Shown here piece by piece: positions 44,602-52,914 of a DNA stretch of 64,000 nt. Numbering within the stretch: position 1 is the stretch's first letter; every line of letters begins with the position of its first letter. The stretch is from Spirosoma oryzicola (lineage in GTDB: Bacteria > Bacteroidota > Bacteroidia > Cytophagales > Spirosomataceae), in assembly GCF_021233055.1 (NCBI RefSeq), contig NZ_CP089538.1:5162501-5226500 (forward strand), in the 5' to 3' direction. The notes under the pieces were generated by a model. The model was not told the origin of the DNA. It made no database searches and was given only the letters and a program-made list of their open reading frames with translations. The position numbers and the translations under genes were made by a program.

Positions 44602-45384
44602 ATGAATGAGCAACTAAATTTTTTATCAAACCGTATTGAGCCGCTTCGTCAGCAATTGACGAGCCATCCCTTGTACGCTTCGGTACAAACCATTGACGAC
44701 TTGCGTGTATTCATGCAATCGCACGTGTGGGCTGTCTGGGATTTTATGTCGCTTCTCAAAGCGCTGCAACGTAAACTCACCAGCGTTGATGTTCCCTGGC
44801 TACCCGTTGGCAATCCCGAAACACGGTATTTGATCAACGAAATTGTGGTGGGTGAAGAAAGTGACGTTGATCCCGACGGTAACCGGGCAAGCCACTTTGA
44901 GCTTTACCTGAAAGCAATGAACGAAGCGGGAGCAGATACCCGTTCGATTGAATCGTTTATCGGCGAACTGACCGCAGGGCGCTCACTCGACGAATCACTG
45001 GAAACCATGACTGCACCAGCGGGCAGCCGTCAGTTTGTCAATTTCACGTTTGACCTCATCAACAAAGGTAAACTTCACGAAATCGCTGCGGTCTTTACGT
45101 TTGGTCGTGAAGATCTAATTCCGGATATGTTTATCGCCCTGGTACGGCAACTACGCGATCAGTCTCCTACCCAGTTAGGTCTGTTCACGTACTATCTGGA
45201 ACGTCACATTGAAGTCGATGGTGATCACCACTCACATCTGGCGAAAGCGATGACGGCTGAGCTTTGCGGAGCGGACACCCAAAAATGGGAGGATGCTACC
45301 TTAGCCGTTGAAGCCGCCTTACAAGCCCGACTCGCGCTGTGGGATAGCGTGTATAGTCTAATTTCTTTGCCAGAGCAAGCCTAA
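44602..45384 (+). CDS. DUF3050 family protein (heme-oxygenase-like helical fold)
   Basis: Cytoplasmic protein of 260 residues, all alpha, which I recognise as DUF3050. Histidines and acidic residues that could bind metal are grouped: SHVWAVWDFMSL, VVGEESDVDP, SHFELYLKAM, FGREDLIPDMF and YYLERHIEVDGDHH. This resembles heme-oxygenase-like diiron proteins, an assignment from memory and by pattern only. A hairpin follows at 45395-45429. Confidence 0.8.
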   Translation: MNEQLNFLSNRIEPLRQQLTSHPLYASVQTIDDLRVFMQSHVWAVWDFMSLLKALQRKLTSVDVPWLPVGNPETRYLINEIVVGEESDVDPDGNRASHFELYLKAMNEAGADTRSIESFIGELTAGRSLDESLETMTAPAGSRQFVNFTFDLINKGKLHEIAAVFTFGREDLIPDMFIALVRQLRDQSPTQLGLFTYYLERHIEVDGDHHSHLAKAMTAELCGADTQKWEDATLAVEAALQARLALWDSVYSLISLPEQA

Positions 45385-45394
45385 AAACCCCTTA

Positions 45395-45429
45395 CAGCCC
45401 TAAACTGAGTTGGTTCAGATTTAGGGCTG
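45395..45429 (+). terminator. Hairpin after the DUF3050 gene
   Basis: Arms CAGCCCTAAA-CTGA and TCAG-A-TTTAGGGCTG pair over 14 bases with one bulge, loop of 6. No U-tract follows, so it may be a processing or weak termination signal. Confidence 0.55.
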
Positions 45430-45568
45430 CTTCATAACCTGTTGTTCGTTCTTCTTCCCGAAAACATTGTAGCAGGCTTACCGCTTTAGTAGTTTAGTGC
45501 TTCCGTTTGTAATCGTCCGCTTGGTGAAAGTGGACCAATTAAGAACGCTCTGCTACTCTTAACCTGCG

Positions 45569-46372
45569 ATGAAATACGTAAAGCCAACTAAATTTAGCTA
45601 CCTGCCTAAATTTCTAATGCCCTTGGATGTGCTCGGCATTTTCGAGCGGGACCCATTTGGCAATTCGCTTTTAGTTAGACGTATGCTAATCGGTATCGTG
45701 GGCTGGCTTACCTACGCTCGTTACACCGTCGTCAACCGGATTCAGATCGAGGGTACCGAAAATCTAGAAAACTTACCCATCAATAACGTCCTGTTTCTGT
45801 CGAATCACCAGACTTACTTTGCCGACGTTATTGCTTTCTTCCATATCTTCTGCGCCGTTAAATGGGGCTTTCAGAATACCATGCTCCCGCCGGTTTATTT
45901 GCTAGGCCCCCGCGCCCGACAGTATTACGTAGCGGCATCGGAGACGATGAAGAAAGGAATTGTTCCGCGTATTTTTTCGGCGGGTGGAGCCATTACCATC
46001 GAACGCTCCTGGCGCGCTGAAGGGCGGGAAGTCCAACGCGCGGTTGATACAACGGCCAACGATAAGATCGCGAAGGCTCTTGAGCACGGATGGGTGGTTA
46101 GTTTTCCGCAGGGAACAACGAGTCCATATGCACCCGTGCGCAAAGGAACGGGTCACCTGATCAAGAATATTGACCCGATTGTGGTGCCTGTTGTCATTAA
46201 CGGTTTTCGACGCGCCTTCGATAAAAAAGGATTGCGGTTCAAAAAACGAAATACCCTATTAACGGTAAAATTTAAAGAACCCCTGACTATCAGTCCCGAA
46301 GACAGCGTCGATGATATTGTTGCCAAAGTCCGGCACGCCATTGAGCAGGACGCGCCGGAATGGGTCAAGTGA
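45569..46372 (+). CDS. 1-acyl-glycerol-3-phosphate acyltransferase-like protein (PlsC family)
   Basis: Membrane-associated acyltransferase of 267 residues. The first motif reads NHQTYFAD (79-86), with five residues between His80 and Asp86 instead of four. The third motif reads FPQGTTS in place of FPEGTRS, changing the glutamate and arginine. The HLIKNIDPIVVPVVING segment is the usual proline motif. It probably makes phospholipid precursors, but the altered motifs make a related acyl transfer possible. The stop is only 3 bases from the convergent phosphate transporter gene. Confidence 0.82.
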   Translation: MKYVKPTKFSYLPKFLMPLDVLGIFERDPFGNSLLVRRMLIGIVGWLTYARYTVVNRIQIEGTENLENLPINNVLFLSNHQTYFADVIAFFHIFCAVKWGFQNTMLPPVYLLGPRARQYYVAASETMKKGIVPRIFSAGGAITIERSWRAEGREVQRAVDTTANDKIAKALEHGWVVSFPQGTTSPYAPVRKGTGHLIKNIDPIVVPVVINGFRRAFDKKGLRFKKRNTLLTVKFKEPLTISPEDSVDDIVAKVRHAIEQDAPEWVK

Positions 46373-46375
46373 TTT

Positions 46376-47797
46376 TTACAGCAACCAGCGGAAGAACAGG
46401 TACAGCGTGAAAGACAGCAATACCGATACCGGTAATGTGAGTACCCAAGCCAAAGCAATATTCCGAATCGTACCCGCCTGTAAGTTTTTAACTCCTTTGC
46501 TGGCAACCATGCTACCCGCGATTCCGGAAGAAAGAACGTGGGTCGTACTCACGGGTAATTTCAGCGCAGAAGCCAATCCAATCATGCTGGCAGCTACCAA
46601 TTCTGCTGATGCGCCCTGAGCATATGTTAGGTGCTGCTTACCGATCTTTTCGCCGACCGTTACTACAATCCGGCGCCAGCCGATCATCGTACCAAGACCC
46701 AGCGAGAGAGCAACCATCAGAATAACCCAAAGCGGGGCGTAGTCCGTGAACCGGCGCAACCCACTTTCCTCGCCCAAGCTTTTGCGCATTAGAGCCAGTT
46801 GGTTCGTGCTCAGATTCGCCCCTTCGTCTTCCACAATTTTGTTCATGTTGCTGTTGATCAGCAATAGGTCACGACGAACACTCAACCGCTCCTCCTTCGG
46901 AATTTTGTTTTCTGGCATCGGAGCGTTGATCATTGCTTTCAATTCGGCCAGTTCAGTACGCGTACGCGCTAGTCGATCCCGATTGACTGGCGCAAGTTGA
47001 TTAGAGTCCAAAGCGGCAATCGTTTGTTCGATACCGGCAATGTTGGGTTGCAGCAAACGTGGATCTAGATCAGGTTGTACGGCAAAATGAAACGGTACAA
47101 TACCAATCAGAATAAGCATGATCAGTCCAACCCCTTTCTGTCCGTCGTTGCTACCGTGGAAGAAACTGACCAGCGAGCAGGTTGCAATCAGGACACCCCG
47201 AATCCAGGTCGGCGGCAGGCTATTCTTTTTAGGTTCTTTGAAAAGCTGGCCTTTTACCTCTTCGGATACGGATCGACGTATCACGAACATCAATACAATA
47301 GCCAGACTAAAGCCTAACAGTGGAGACAACAGCAGTGCTTCACCGGTTTCGATGGCTTTTTCCCAGTTCACGGCTGAACCGGCTTTGTTGTCAGGCATAG
47401 TCGAGAAGGCGAGCCCTACCCCCAGAATCGAACCGATGAGCGTGTGCGAACTGGAGCTTGGCAAACCAAAATACCAGGTTCCCAGATTCCAGATAATGGC
47501 ACTCAACAGCAAAGCGAGTACCATCGCGACACTGTGATAAACGTTCTGATCGACGAGTAATTCAACCGGGAGCAGGTTGACAATTCCCATAGCTACACCG
47601 ATTCCACCGAGCAAAACGCCAGTGAAATTACAAATCCCCGACCAGACAACGGCAGCTGTCGGTTTTAGTGAATTGGTGTAAATAACCGTAGCAACAGCGT
47701 TGGCTGTATCGTGGAAACCGTTAACGAACTCGAAAGCACAAGCAGCGAATAAGCTGATAAAGAGGAGGATAAAAACATCCGTTTCTAATCCAAACAT
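46376..47797 (-). CDS. Inorganic phosphate transporter (PiT family)
   Basis: Inner-membrane phosphate-cation symporter of 473 residues. The duplicated PiT signature is present: FVNGFHDTANAVATVI near the N terminus and SFFHGSNDGQKGVGLIM in the second half. The SSSSHTLIGSILG and PVSTTHVLSSGIAGSM motifs also occur. Between them lies a hydrophilic insert of about 110 residues, predicted helical, rich in charged residues (for instance RLARTRTELAELKAM). The start MFGLETD fits the family; the frame from 47857 adds 20 residues. A box TACTTTTG lies on the minus strand at 47855-47862. Confidence 0.93.
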   Translation of the reverse strand: MFGLETDVFILLFISLFAACAFEFVNGFHDTANAVATVIYTNSLKPTAAVVWSGICNFTGVLLGGIGVAMGIVNLLPVELLVDQNVYHSVAMVLALLLSAIIWNLGTWYFGLPSSSSHTLIGSILGVGLAFSTMPDNKAGSAVNWEKAIETGEALLLSPLLGFSLAIVLMFVIRRSVSEEVKGQLFKEPKKNSLPPTWIRGVLIATCSLVSFFHGSNDGQKGVGLIMLILIGIVPFHFAVQPDLDPRLLQPNIAGIEQTIAALDSNQLAPVNRDRLARTRTELAELKAMINAPMPENKIPKEERLSVRRDLLLINSNMNKIVEDEGANLSTNQLALMRKSLGEESGLRRFTDYAPLWVILMVALSLGLGTMIGWRRIVVTVGEKIGKQHLTYAQGASAELVAASMIGLASALKLPVSTTHVLSSGIAGSMVASKGVKNLQAGTIRNIALAWVLTLPVSVLLSFTLYLFFRWLL

Positions 47798-47944
47798 GGG
47801 TGGGTGATCTTCGATGATTAGGCGTACAGCAAGTCCGTAAGCCGATGATTGCCACAAAAGTACGGTAAACTAACCAGAGCCATATTACCAAATTGTTAAG
47901 CAAATGTAATATGACATCAACGCTGGCCCTGTATTTTGCCAGCG

Positions 47945-49000
47945 TTAGGCTGTTTGCTTTTTACCGGCCAGCTGCCCACAAGCGGCATCGATGTCTTTCC
48001 CACGGCTCCGGCGGACGTTCACCGTTACTCCCCTATCGTCCAGAAAGCCAGCAAACTTATCCAGCGTCTGCGGGTCGGTATTCTTGAAATTAGCCGCAGC
48101 AATCGGATTATACTCGATGATATTAATTTTTGCAGGAACCCGCTTGGTGAACTTCCACAGTTCCTGCGCGTCCTGTACCGTGTCGTTGAAGTTATAAAAC
48201 AGGATGTACTCGAACGTAATGCGCGTACCCGTCTTTTTGTAGAAATAGCTTAGCGCATCACCCAGTGCCTGTAGCGTGTTGCTTTCGTTGATTGGCATGA
48301 TCTGATCGCGCTTTTGATCGTTGGCCGCGTGAAGCGAAAGCGCCAGATTGAACTTTACAGCATCGTCGCCGAGCTGCCGGATCATCTTGGCAATACCTGC
48401 CGTTGACACCGTAATCCGCTTCGGCGACATGTTTAATCCATCCGGTGCGGTAATTCGGTCAACGGATTCAAGTACGTTTTTGTAATTCAACAGCGGTTCA
48501 CCCATCCCCATGTAAACAATGTTCGAGAGGGGAACGTCGTAGTTTTCTTTTGCCTGCCGATCAATGGCAACGACCTGATCGTAGATTTCGGCGGCATCGA
48601 GGTTGCGCTTGCGGTCCATGTAGCCCGTTGCGCAAAATTTACACGTTAGTGAACAACCCACCTGGCTCGATACGCAGGCTGTCATGCGGTCGTTATCATC
48701 GTTCCGCAGAGCCGGGATTAGAACACCCTCAACCAGATTATCGTCAAACAGCCGGAACGATGATTTGATGGTTCCGTCACTACTGCGCTGCTGCTGATCG
48801 ACCGTTAGAGAACGAATCTCAAAGTTGGTACTCAGCAGCTCCCGTGTCGACAGCGATAGGTTGGTCATCTGCTCAAACGACTGCGCCGACTTTTTCCAGA
48901 GCCATTCATAAACTTGCTTGGCCCTGAAACCCTGTTCGCCATGTTGCGTAAGCCAGTCTTTCAGTTGAGCGGCTGTAAGTTTGCGAATATCCTGTTTCAT
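47945..49000 (-). CDS. rlmN: Dual-specificity 23S rRNA/tRNA adenine C2-methyltransferase RlmN
   Basis: Radical SAM enzyme that methylates A2503 of 23S rRNA and A37 of some tRNAs. The 351 residues show CKFCATG with the cluster-binding cysteines, IVYMGMGEPLLNYKNV, KFNLALSLHAANDQKRDQIMP and a C-terminal DAACGQLA with the methyl-accepting cysteine. The N-terminal helical domain (TAAQLKDWL to FRAKQVYEWLW) is intact. It is separated from cvpA by a hairpin-bearing spacer of 84 bases. Confidence 0.96.
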   Translation of the reverse strand: MKQDIRKLTAAQLKDWLTQHGEQGFRAKQVYEWLWKKSAQSFEQMTNLSLSTRELLSTNFEIRSLTVDQQQRSSDGTIKSSFRLFDDNLVEGVLIPALRNDDNDRMTACVSSQVGCSLTCKFCATGYMDRKRNLDAAEIYDQVVAIDRQAKENYDVPLSNIVYMGMGEPLLNYKNVLESVDRITAPDGLNMSPKRITVSTAGIAKMIRQLGDDAVKFNLALSLHAANDQKRDQIMPINESNTLQALGDALSYFYKKTGTRITFEYILFYNFNDTVQDAQELWKFTKRVPAKINIIEYNPIAAANFKNTDPQTLDKFAGFLDDRGVTVNVRRSRGKDIDAACGQLAGKKQTA

Positions 49001-49020
49001 CTTTTGTTTATGCGTAAACG

Positions 49021-49086
49021 AGCGAATAAGGGATTAGCGACTTGTTATAGAATCCATTCACAAAATCGCTCAATTACCAACTCGCT
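49021..49086. repeat. Intergenic hairpin of the GAGTGAA/GAGCGA type, copy 2 (cvpA-rlmN)
   Basis: Arms 49021-49040 and 49066-49086 pair imperfectly (AGCGA, a central GATT/AATT block, AGCGA) with small indels. It lies between two co-directional genes and touches the cvpA stop codon. Confidence 0.5.
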
Positions 49087-49612
49087 ATTTATTTTCGGCC
49101 CGCCATTTTTTTCCAGCTTCCAGTCCTTTAGGCACCCAAACAGCCGCTTTGTCCATCACTTTTGGCGCAATGGGTCGTATCAGCGGGTAAAGAAAGGCTC
49201 CTTCCACCTGGCGAGGGGGTATTTTGACACCCATATAGCTGAACAACCAAAGGATTACACTAATTCCAAAAATCCACGTAAAAAGACCAACGGCGGCTCC
49301 GGCAATACTATCGAACGTCCCTAAAATGGTGTACCGCAACGACCGACGCAGCGAAAAACCCATCTTATTGATCATGAACACCGTAGGAAAGAAAATAAAC
49401 GAGAAGCCCATCCAGGGTAGCAGTCTGCGGGCTAGTTCGCGACTGATGTAAGGACTCAACAGTTCGATACCGAAAGCCAAAAACTTGAATCCTACAATCA
49501 TGGCCACTACAAACGCAATGACCGCAACAACCTCGATCAAAAGACCCTTGCGGTAACCATTATAAGCGCCCCAGGCCAGGGGGACAAACATAAGTAGATC
49601 GAGCGTATTCAA
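49085..49612 (-). CDS. CvpA family membrane protein
   Basis: Inner-membrane protein of 175 residues with four hydrophobic helices (about 5-20, 27-48, 65-82, 100-125), beginning LDLLMFVPLAWGAYNGYRKGLL, the N-terminal signature of CvpA. In other bacteria CvpA is linked to colicin V production and envelope stress; its activity is not known. The gene lies between yqeY and rlmN on the same strand. Confidence 0.88.
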   Translation of the reverse strand: MNTLDLLMFVPLAWGAYNGYRKGLLIEVVAVIAFVVAMIVGFKFLAFGIELLSPYISRELARRLLPWMGFSFIFFPTVFMINKMGFSLRRSLRYTILGTFDSIAGAAVGLFTWIFGISVILWLFSYMGVKIPPRQVEGAFLYPLIRPIAPKVMDKAAVWVPKGLEAGKKWRAENK

Positions 49613-49628
49613 CGAGCAGGTAAATAGG

Positions 49629-49676
49629 TGAGCGAACGAGCGAATGAATGGTCCAGCTTTTTCGCTCGTTCACTCA
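49629..49676. repeat. Intergenic hairpin of the GAGTGAA/GAGCGA type, copy 3 (yqeY-cvpA)
   Basis: Arms TGAGCGAACGAGCGAA (49629-49644) and its complement TTCGCTCGTTCACTCA (49661-49676) differ at one base; loop of 16. It is built of the same words as the elements at 16090 and 50150. Confidence 0.75.
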
Positions 49677-49691
49677 TCCGCTCATTTCCGC

Positions 49692-50141
49692 TTAAGATAG
49701 TAGTTGCTTGACAGCCGCCGATATTGCTTTTCCGTCGGTCTGACCGGCGAGTTCTTTCGTGGCAACGCCCATCACTTTTCCCATATCGGAAGGTGCCGAC
49801 GCGCCAACACGCGCGATAATAGCCTGTAATTTTTCTTTCAGTTCATCTTCCGAAAGCTGCTTGGGCAGATATTGTTCGATGATCGCAATTTCGGCTTCTT
49901 CCGTAGCCAGTAAGTCAGCCCGGTTCTGTTGCCGGTAGATGTCGGCAGAGTCTTTACGCTGTTTTACCGCCTTCGTTAAAATGCGCGTTTCGTCTTCGGT
50001 TTTAAGTTCTCCAGCAGCTCCCTCTTTCGTTTCTTCGAGCAAAATCATTGATTTGATTGCCCGCAATGCCCGGAGTTTATCTTGATCTTTGGCCAGCATT
50101 GCCTGTTTAATATCGGCGTCAATTTGTTGTTTCAGAGCCAT
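49692..50141 (-). CDS. GatB/YqeY domain protein
   Basis: Cytoplasmic protein of 149 residues with the YqeY architecture: an N-terminal helical domain (LKQQIDADIKQAMLAKDQDKL) and a C-terminal GatB-like tail (APSDMGKVMGVATKELAGQTDGKAISAAVKQLL, in pieces). It resembles the tRNA-binding end of the aspartyl/glutamyl-tRNA amidotransferase B subunit. The precise function is unclear. It is divergent from pdxJ, with an inverted repeat in the spacer. Confidence 0.9.
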   Translation of the reverse strand: MALKQQIDADIKQAMLAKDQDKLRALRAIKSMILLEETKEGAAGELKTEDETRILTKAVKQRKDSADIYRQQNRADLLATEEAEIAIIEQYLPKQLSEDELKEKLQAIIARVGASAPSDMGKVMGVATKELAGQTDGKAISAAVKQLLS

Positions 50142-50149
50142 ACGTGTAA

Positions 50150-50278
50150 AGCGAAAAGGTGAATGAGTAAAAGAGCCATACGAATCGATGAACCTTCACT
50201 CTCCCGGCAAAGTTACAAAACCAGAAGGACCATTCACCGGTATGGCGACTGGTTCTTTCGTTCATTCACTTTTTCGCT
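50150..50278. repeat. Intergenic inverted repeat of the GAGTGAA/GAGCGA type, copy 4 (yqeY/pdxJ)
   Basis: Arms AGCGAAAAGGTGAATGA (50150-50166) and TCATTCACTTTTTCGCT (50262-50278) match at 16 of 17 positions, with 95 bases between them. It lies between divergent genes, where promoters are expected, and the right arm ends 10 bases before the pdxJ start. Confidence 0.65.
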
Positions 50279-50288
50279 CGTCAAAGAA

Positions 50289-51011
50289 ATGACTCGTTTA
50301 AGCGTTAATATCAATAAAATTGCCACGATCCGGAATGCGCGTGGCGGCAACAACCCCAATCTTGTTCAGATCGCCATCGACTGCGAACGGTTTGGCGCAC
50401 AAGGTATCACCGTTCACCCCCGCCCCGATGAACGGCATATTCGCTACCAGGATGTGCTGGACCTAAAAGAGGTGGTCACCACCGAGTTCAACATTGAAGG
50501 CAATCCCGACGAACGATTTATTGAGTTGGTAAAACGCGTAAAACCGGAACAGGTAACGCTCGTCCCGGATGCGCCCGATGCGATCACCTCCAATGCGGGC
50601 TGGGATACCATTCGTCACGCTGACCACTTGCGGTATCTGGTCGATACGTTTAAAGAGGATGGTATACGGGTGTCTATTTTCGTCGATGCTGACGAACGTA
50701 TGGTCGAAGGGGCGAAGGCCGTTGGCACTGACCGGATCGAATTGTACACCGAGCCTTACGCAACGCAGTACCCAACAGACCAGGAAGCAGCGGTCACTTC
50801 TTTTGTGCGGGCGGCACAGAAAGCCCACGAACTAGGGCTGGAACTTAACGCCGGGCACGACTTAAGCCTCGAAAACCTGCGTTTTTTCAATGAACGAATT
50901 CCTTATCTGAAAGAAGTCTCCATCGGTCATGCACTTATCTCCGATGCGCTTTATTTTGGGCTGGAAAACACGATTCAAATGTATTTACGCTGTCTGGTTC
51001 AGGATTCGTAA
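50289..51011 (+). CDS. pdxJ: Pyridoxine 5'-phosphate synthase
   Basis: TIM-barrel enzyme that joins 1-deoxyxylulose 5-phosphate and 3-amino-2-oxopropyl phosphate in the deoxyxylulose-dependent vitamin B6 pathway. The 240 residues begin [20 protein letters not shown], the family start, and carry [40 protein letters not shown] and [11 protein letters not shown]. The frame from 50163 was rejected because its first 42 residues cross the inverted repeat. Confidence 0.97.
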   Translation: MTRLSVNINKIATIRNARGGNNPNLVQIAIDCERFGAQGITVHPRPDERHIRYQDVLDLKEVVTTEFNIEGNPDERFIELVKRVKPEQVTLVPDAPDAITSNAGWDTIRHADHLRYLVDTFKEDGIRVSIFVDADERMVEGAKAVGTDRIELYTEPYATQYPTDQEAAVTSFVRAAQKAHELGLELNAGHDLSLENLRFFNERIPYLKEVSIGHALISDALYFGLENTIQMYLRCLVQDS

Positions 51012-51083
51012 AATTGTGATGATCCGCAGCATTGTCTGTCTACCTTTATAGTCAGATTACTTAGCGTAACTACGGTTTGGTCA

Positions 51084-52112
51084 ATGGTTCATCAGTTATC
51101 CGTCGAGGACTTTTTAGCGAAATCCCAAACATTACCCGTTATCGATGTTCGGTCGCCGGGCGAATACGATCACGCTCACATTCCAGGCGCGGTTAGCATT
51201 CCTTTGTTCGACAATGAGGAACGGGCGCAGGTCGGCACCAAGTACAAGCAGGCAGGTAAAGATGCAGCGGTTTTATTGGGTCTCGATTTGGTTGGCCCAA
51301 AACTTACAGGGTTCGTCAAGCAGTCGAAGAAGCTGAATGCGCAGGACAAAGAGGTTTTGGTGCACTGTTGGCGGGGTGGTATGCGCAGCGGCTCTTTTGC
51401 CTGGCTGCTCGATACCGCCGGTCTGACTGCATCGACGTTGGTAGGTGGCTATAAGGCTTACCGAAACGCCGTACTGGCGGCCTTTAGCCAACCCCGAAAA
51501 CTGGTAATTTTGGGCGGTAAAACGGGTAGTGGCAAAACCGAAATCCTGAAGGAGCTGGCCCAACAGGGTGAGCAGGTTATTGACCTCGAAAAACTGGCTC
51601 ACCACAAAGGTTCATCATACGGCGCTATTGGCCAACCTCGACAGCCAACAACCGAGCAGTTTGAAAACAGTTTGTTTGCCCAATGGCGACAGCTAGACCC
51701 CAATCGACGCATCTGGCTGGAAGACGAGAGCCGAAGTATCGGCTCCTGCTTTGTTCCGATGGCGCTGTGGCAACAGATGCGAGTAACTCCCGTTGCCTTT
51801 GTCGATGTGCCCAAAGCGGCTCGGATCAATCGGCTGGTATCCGAATACGCTGGTATCGATCATACGTTACTCGTTGAAGCAACCGAACGAATACGCAAGC
51901 GGCTTGGCGGCAAAATAACGAAAGATGCGCTGGACGCATTGACAAAGCGCGACTATGCTACGGTTGCCGATTTAACGCTGGATTACTACGACAAAGCGTA
52001 CCTACACGGACTGTCACAGCGCGATCCGGCAACCGTTCATCCGCTGATTAGTCAGGACGACAAGCCAGCCGAAACGGCGAAGAGACTCATCAGTTGGGCC
52101 GACTCATTATAA
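51084..52112 (+). CDS. mnmH: tRNA 2-selenouridine synthase (rhodanese-P-loop fusion)
   Basis: Enzyme that exchanges sulfur for selenium at the wobble 2-thiouridine of some tRNAs, through a geranylated intermediate. The N-terminal rhodanese domain has its catalytic Cys95 in HCWRGGMRSGS. The P-loop GGKTGSGKT lies at 144-152, and the LEDESRSIG motif follows. The length of 342 is normal. selD, which supplies selenophosphate, is not in the window, so whether selenium or only the geranyl step is used cannot be told. Confidence 0.93.
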   Translation: MVHQLSVEDFLAKSQTLPVIDVRSPGEYDHAHIPGAVSIPLFDNEERAQVGTKYKQAGKDAAVLLGLDLVGPKLTGFVKQSKKLNAQDKEVLVHCWRGGMRSGSFAWLLDTAGLTASTLVGGYKAYRNAVLAAFSQPRKLVILGGKTGSGKTEILKELAQQGEQVIDLEKLAHHKGSSYGAIGQPRQPTTEQFENSLFAQWRQLDPNRRIWLEDESRSIGSCFVPMALWQQMRVTPVAFVDVPKAARINRLVSEYAGIDHTLLVEATERIRKRLGGKITKDALDALTKRDYATVADLTLDYYDKAYLHGLSQRDPATVHPLISQDDKPAETAKRLISWADSL

Positions 52113-52116
52113 ACGG

Positions 52117-52695
52117 TTACTTTTTTGACGAATTCATCCGCCGAATTACTTCCCGTTTGCTAAACGCCAGCCGCCAGACAGCAAACGGAACTTCTTGTTT
52201 ACCGAAGCAGGCTTCGCAAATCGGACTGTCAGCCGGGAGCGCCATGTTGTAGACGAAAAGTGTATCGCTAATCTTCTGAATGTTCGAAATCGGCGCTAGT
52301 TTTTGTTTTGCGTTGTACTGGTACGCATCCAGGATCTCGCGCTCTTTCTGGCTGAACGCTTTATTTTGCACATCCTGAGGTCCCAGCAGACGGATATCTA
52401 GTGCGTATCGTTCGGCAATAGCCTTTGTCCGAGGTAAATTTTGTAGCTGACAAAGTTTTGTCCGTTCAGCTGGGTTTGTTGTCTTCTGGAGGTCGGTGAT
52501 TAATTCGCGTTGTACGGTTGCGCTGATCTTCCCGCCCAGATCATCAATCGTTTCGATTAAATCGACGTCAGTAATGCGTTTGATTTTCGAATCGGCCATT
52601 TCCCGCTTCAGCTCGTTGGTATATTGAACCCGATCGGGTCCACAGGAAACTAAAAAGCTGATTGACAAGACAGAAAGTAATACTGAGCGTATCAT
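52117..52695 (-). CDS. Lipoprotein with Tll0287/DUF3365-like domain, heme motif changed
   Basis: Predicted lipoprotein of 192 residues: signal with lipobox LVSC (Cys18). The rest resembles the Tll0287-like/DUF3365 domain: TKAIAERYALDIRLLGPQDV, FSQKEREILDAY and a terminal ICEACFGK. In that family the last element is usually CxxCH and binds heme; here His is replaced by Phe, so heme binding of the c-type is unlikely. The similarity is weak, judged by pattern. It converges with mnmH with 4 bases between stop codons. Confidence 0.6.
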   Translation of the reverse strand: MIRSVLLSVLSISFLVSCGPDRVQYTNELKREMADSKIKRITDVDLIETIDDLGGKISATVQRELITDLQKTTNPAERTKLCQLQNLPRTKAIAERYALDIRLLGPQDVQNKAFSQKEREILDAYQYNAKQKLAPISNIQKISDTLFVYNMALPADSPICEACFGKQEVPFAVWRLAFSKREVIRRMNSSKK

Positions 52696-52914
52696 AAACA
52701 GGAACTTAATGCGGTTGCGTTTCGTCATTTGTATAGAAAACGATCCTGCAAACAGCTTGGTTGCACATCACAAACATAAAGCCTAACTGCCAGGATTTTT
52801 GTAATTTTGTTTTCAGGCCGTTAGACATGGGTAAGTTGGATTGATTATCCACCCCTCCTCGACATAAACGGTCCAACGTCCAATACTTAGTAGCTAACGT
52901 CTTTTCCAATATCT

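Noticed and set aside
52802..52809. TAATTTTG box as a prfA promoter
   Set aside because: No TTG stands at the right distance, so it was mentioned only in the prfA entry.
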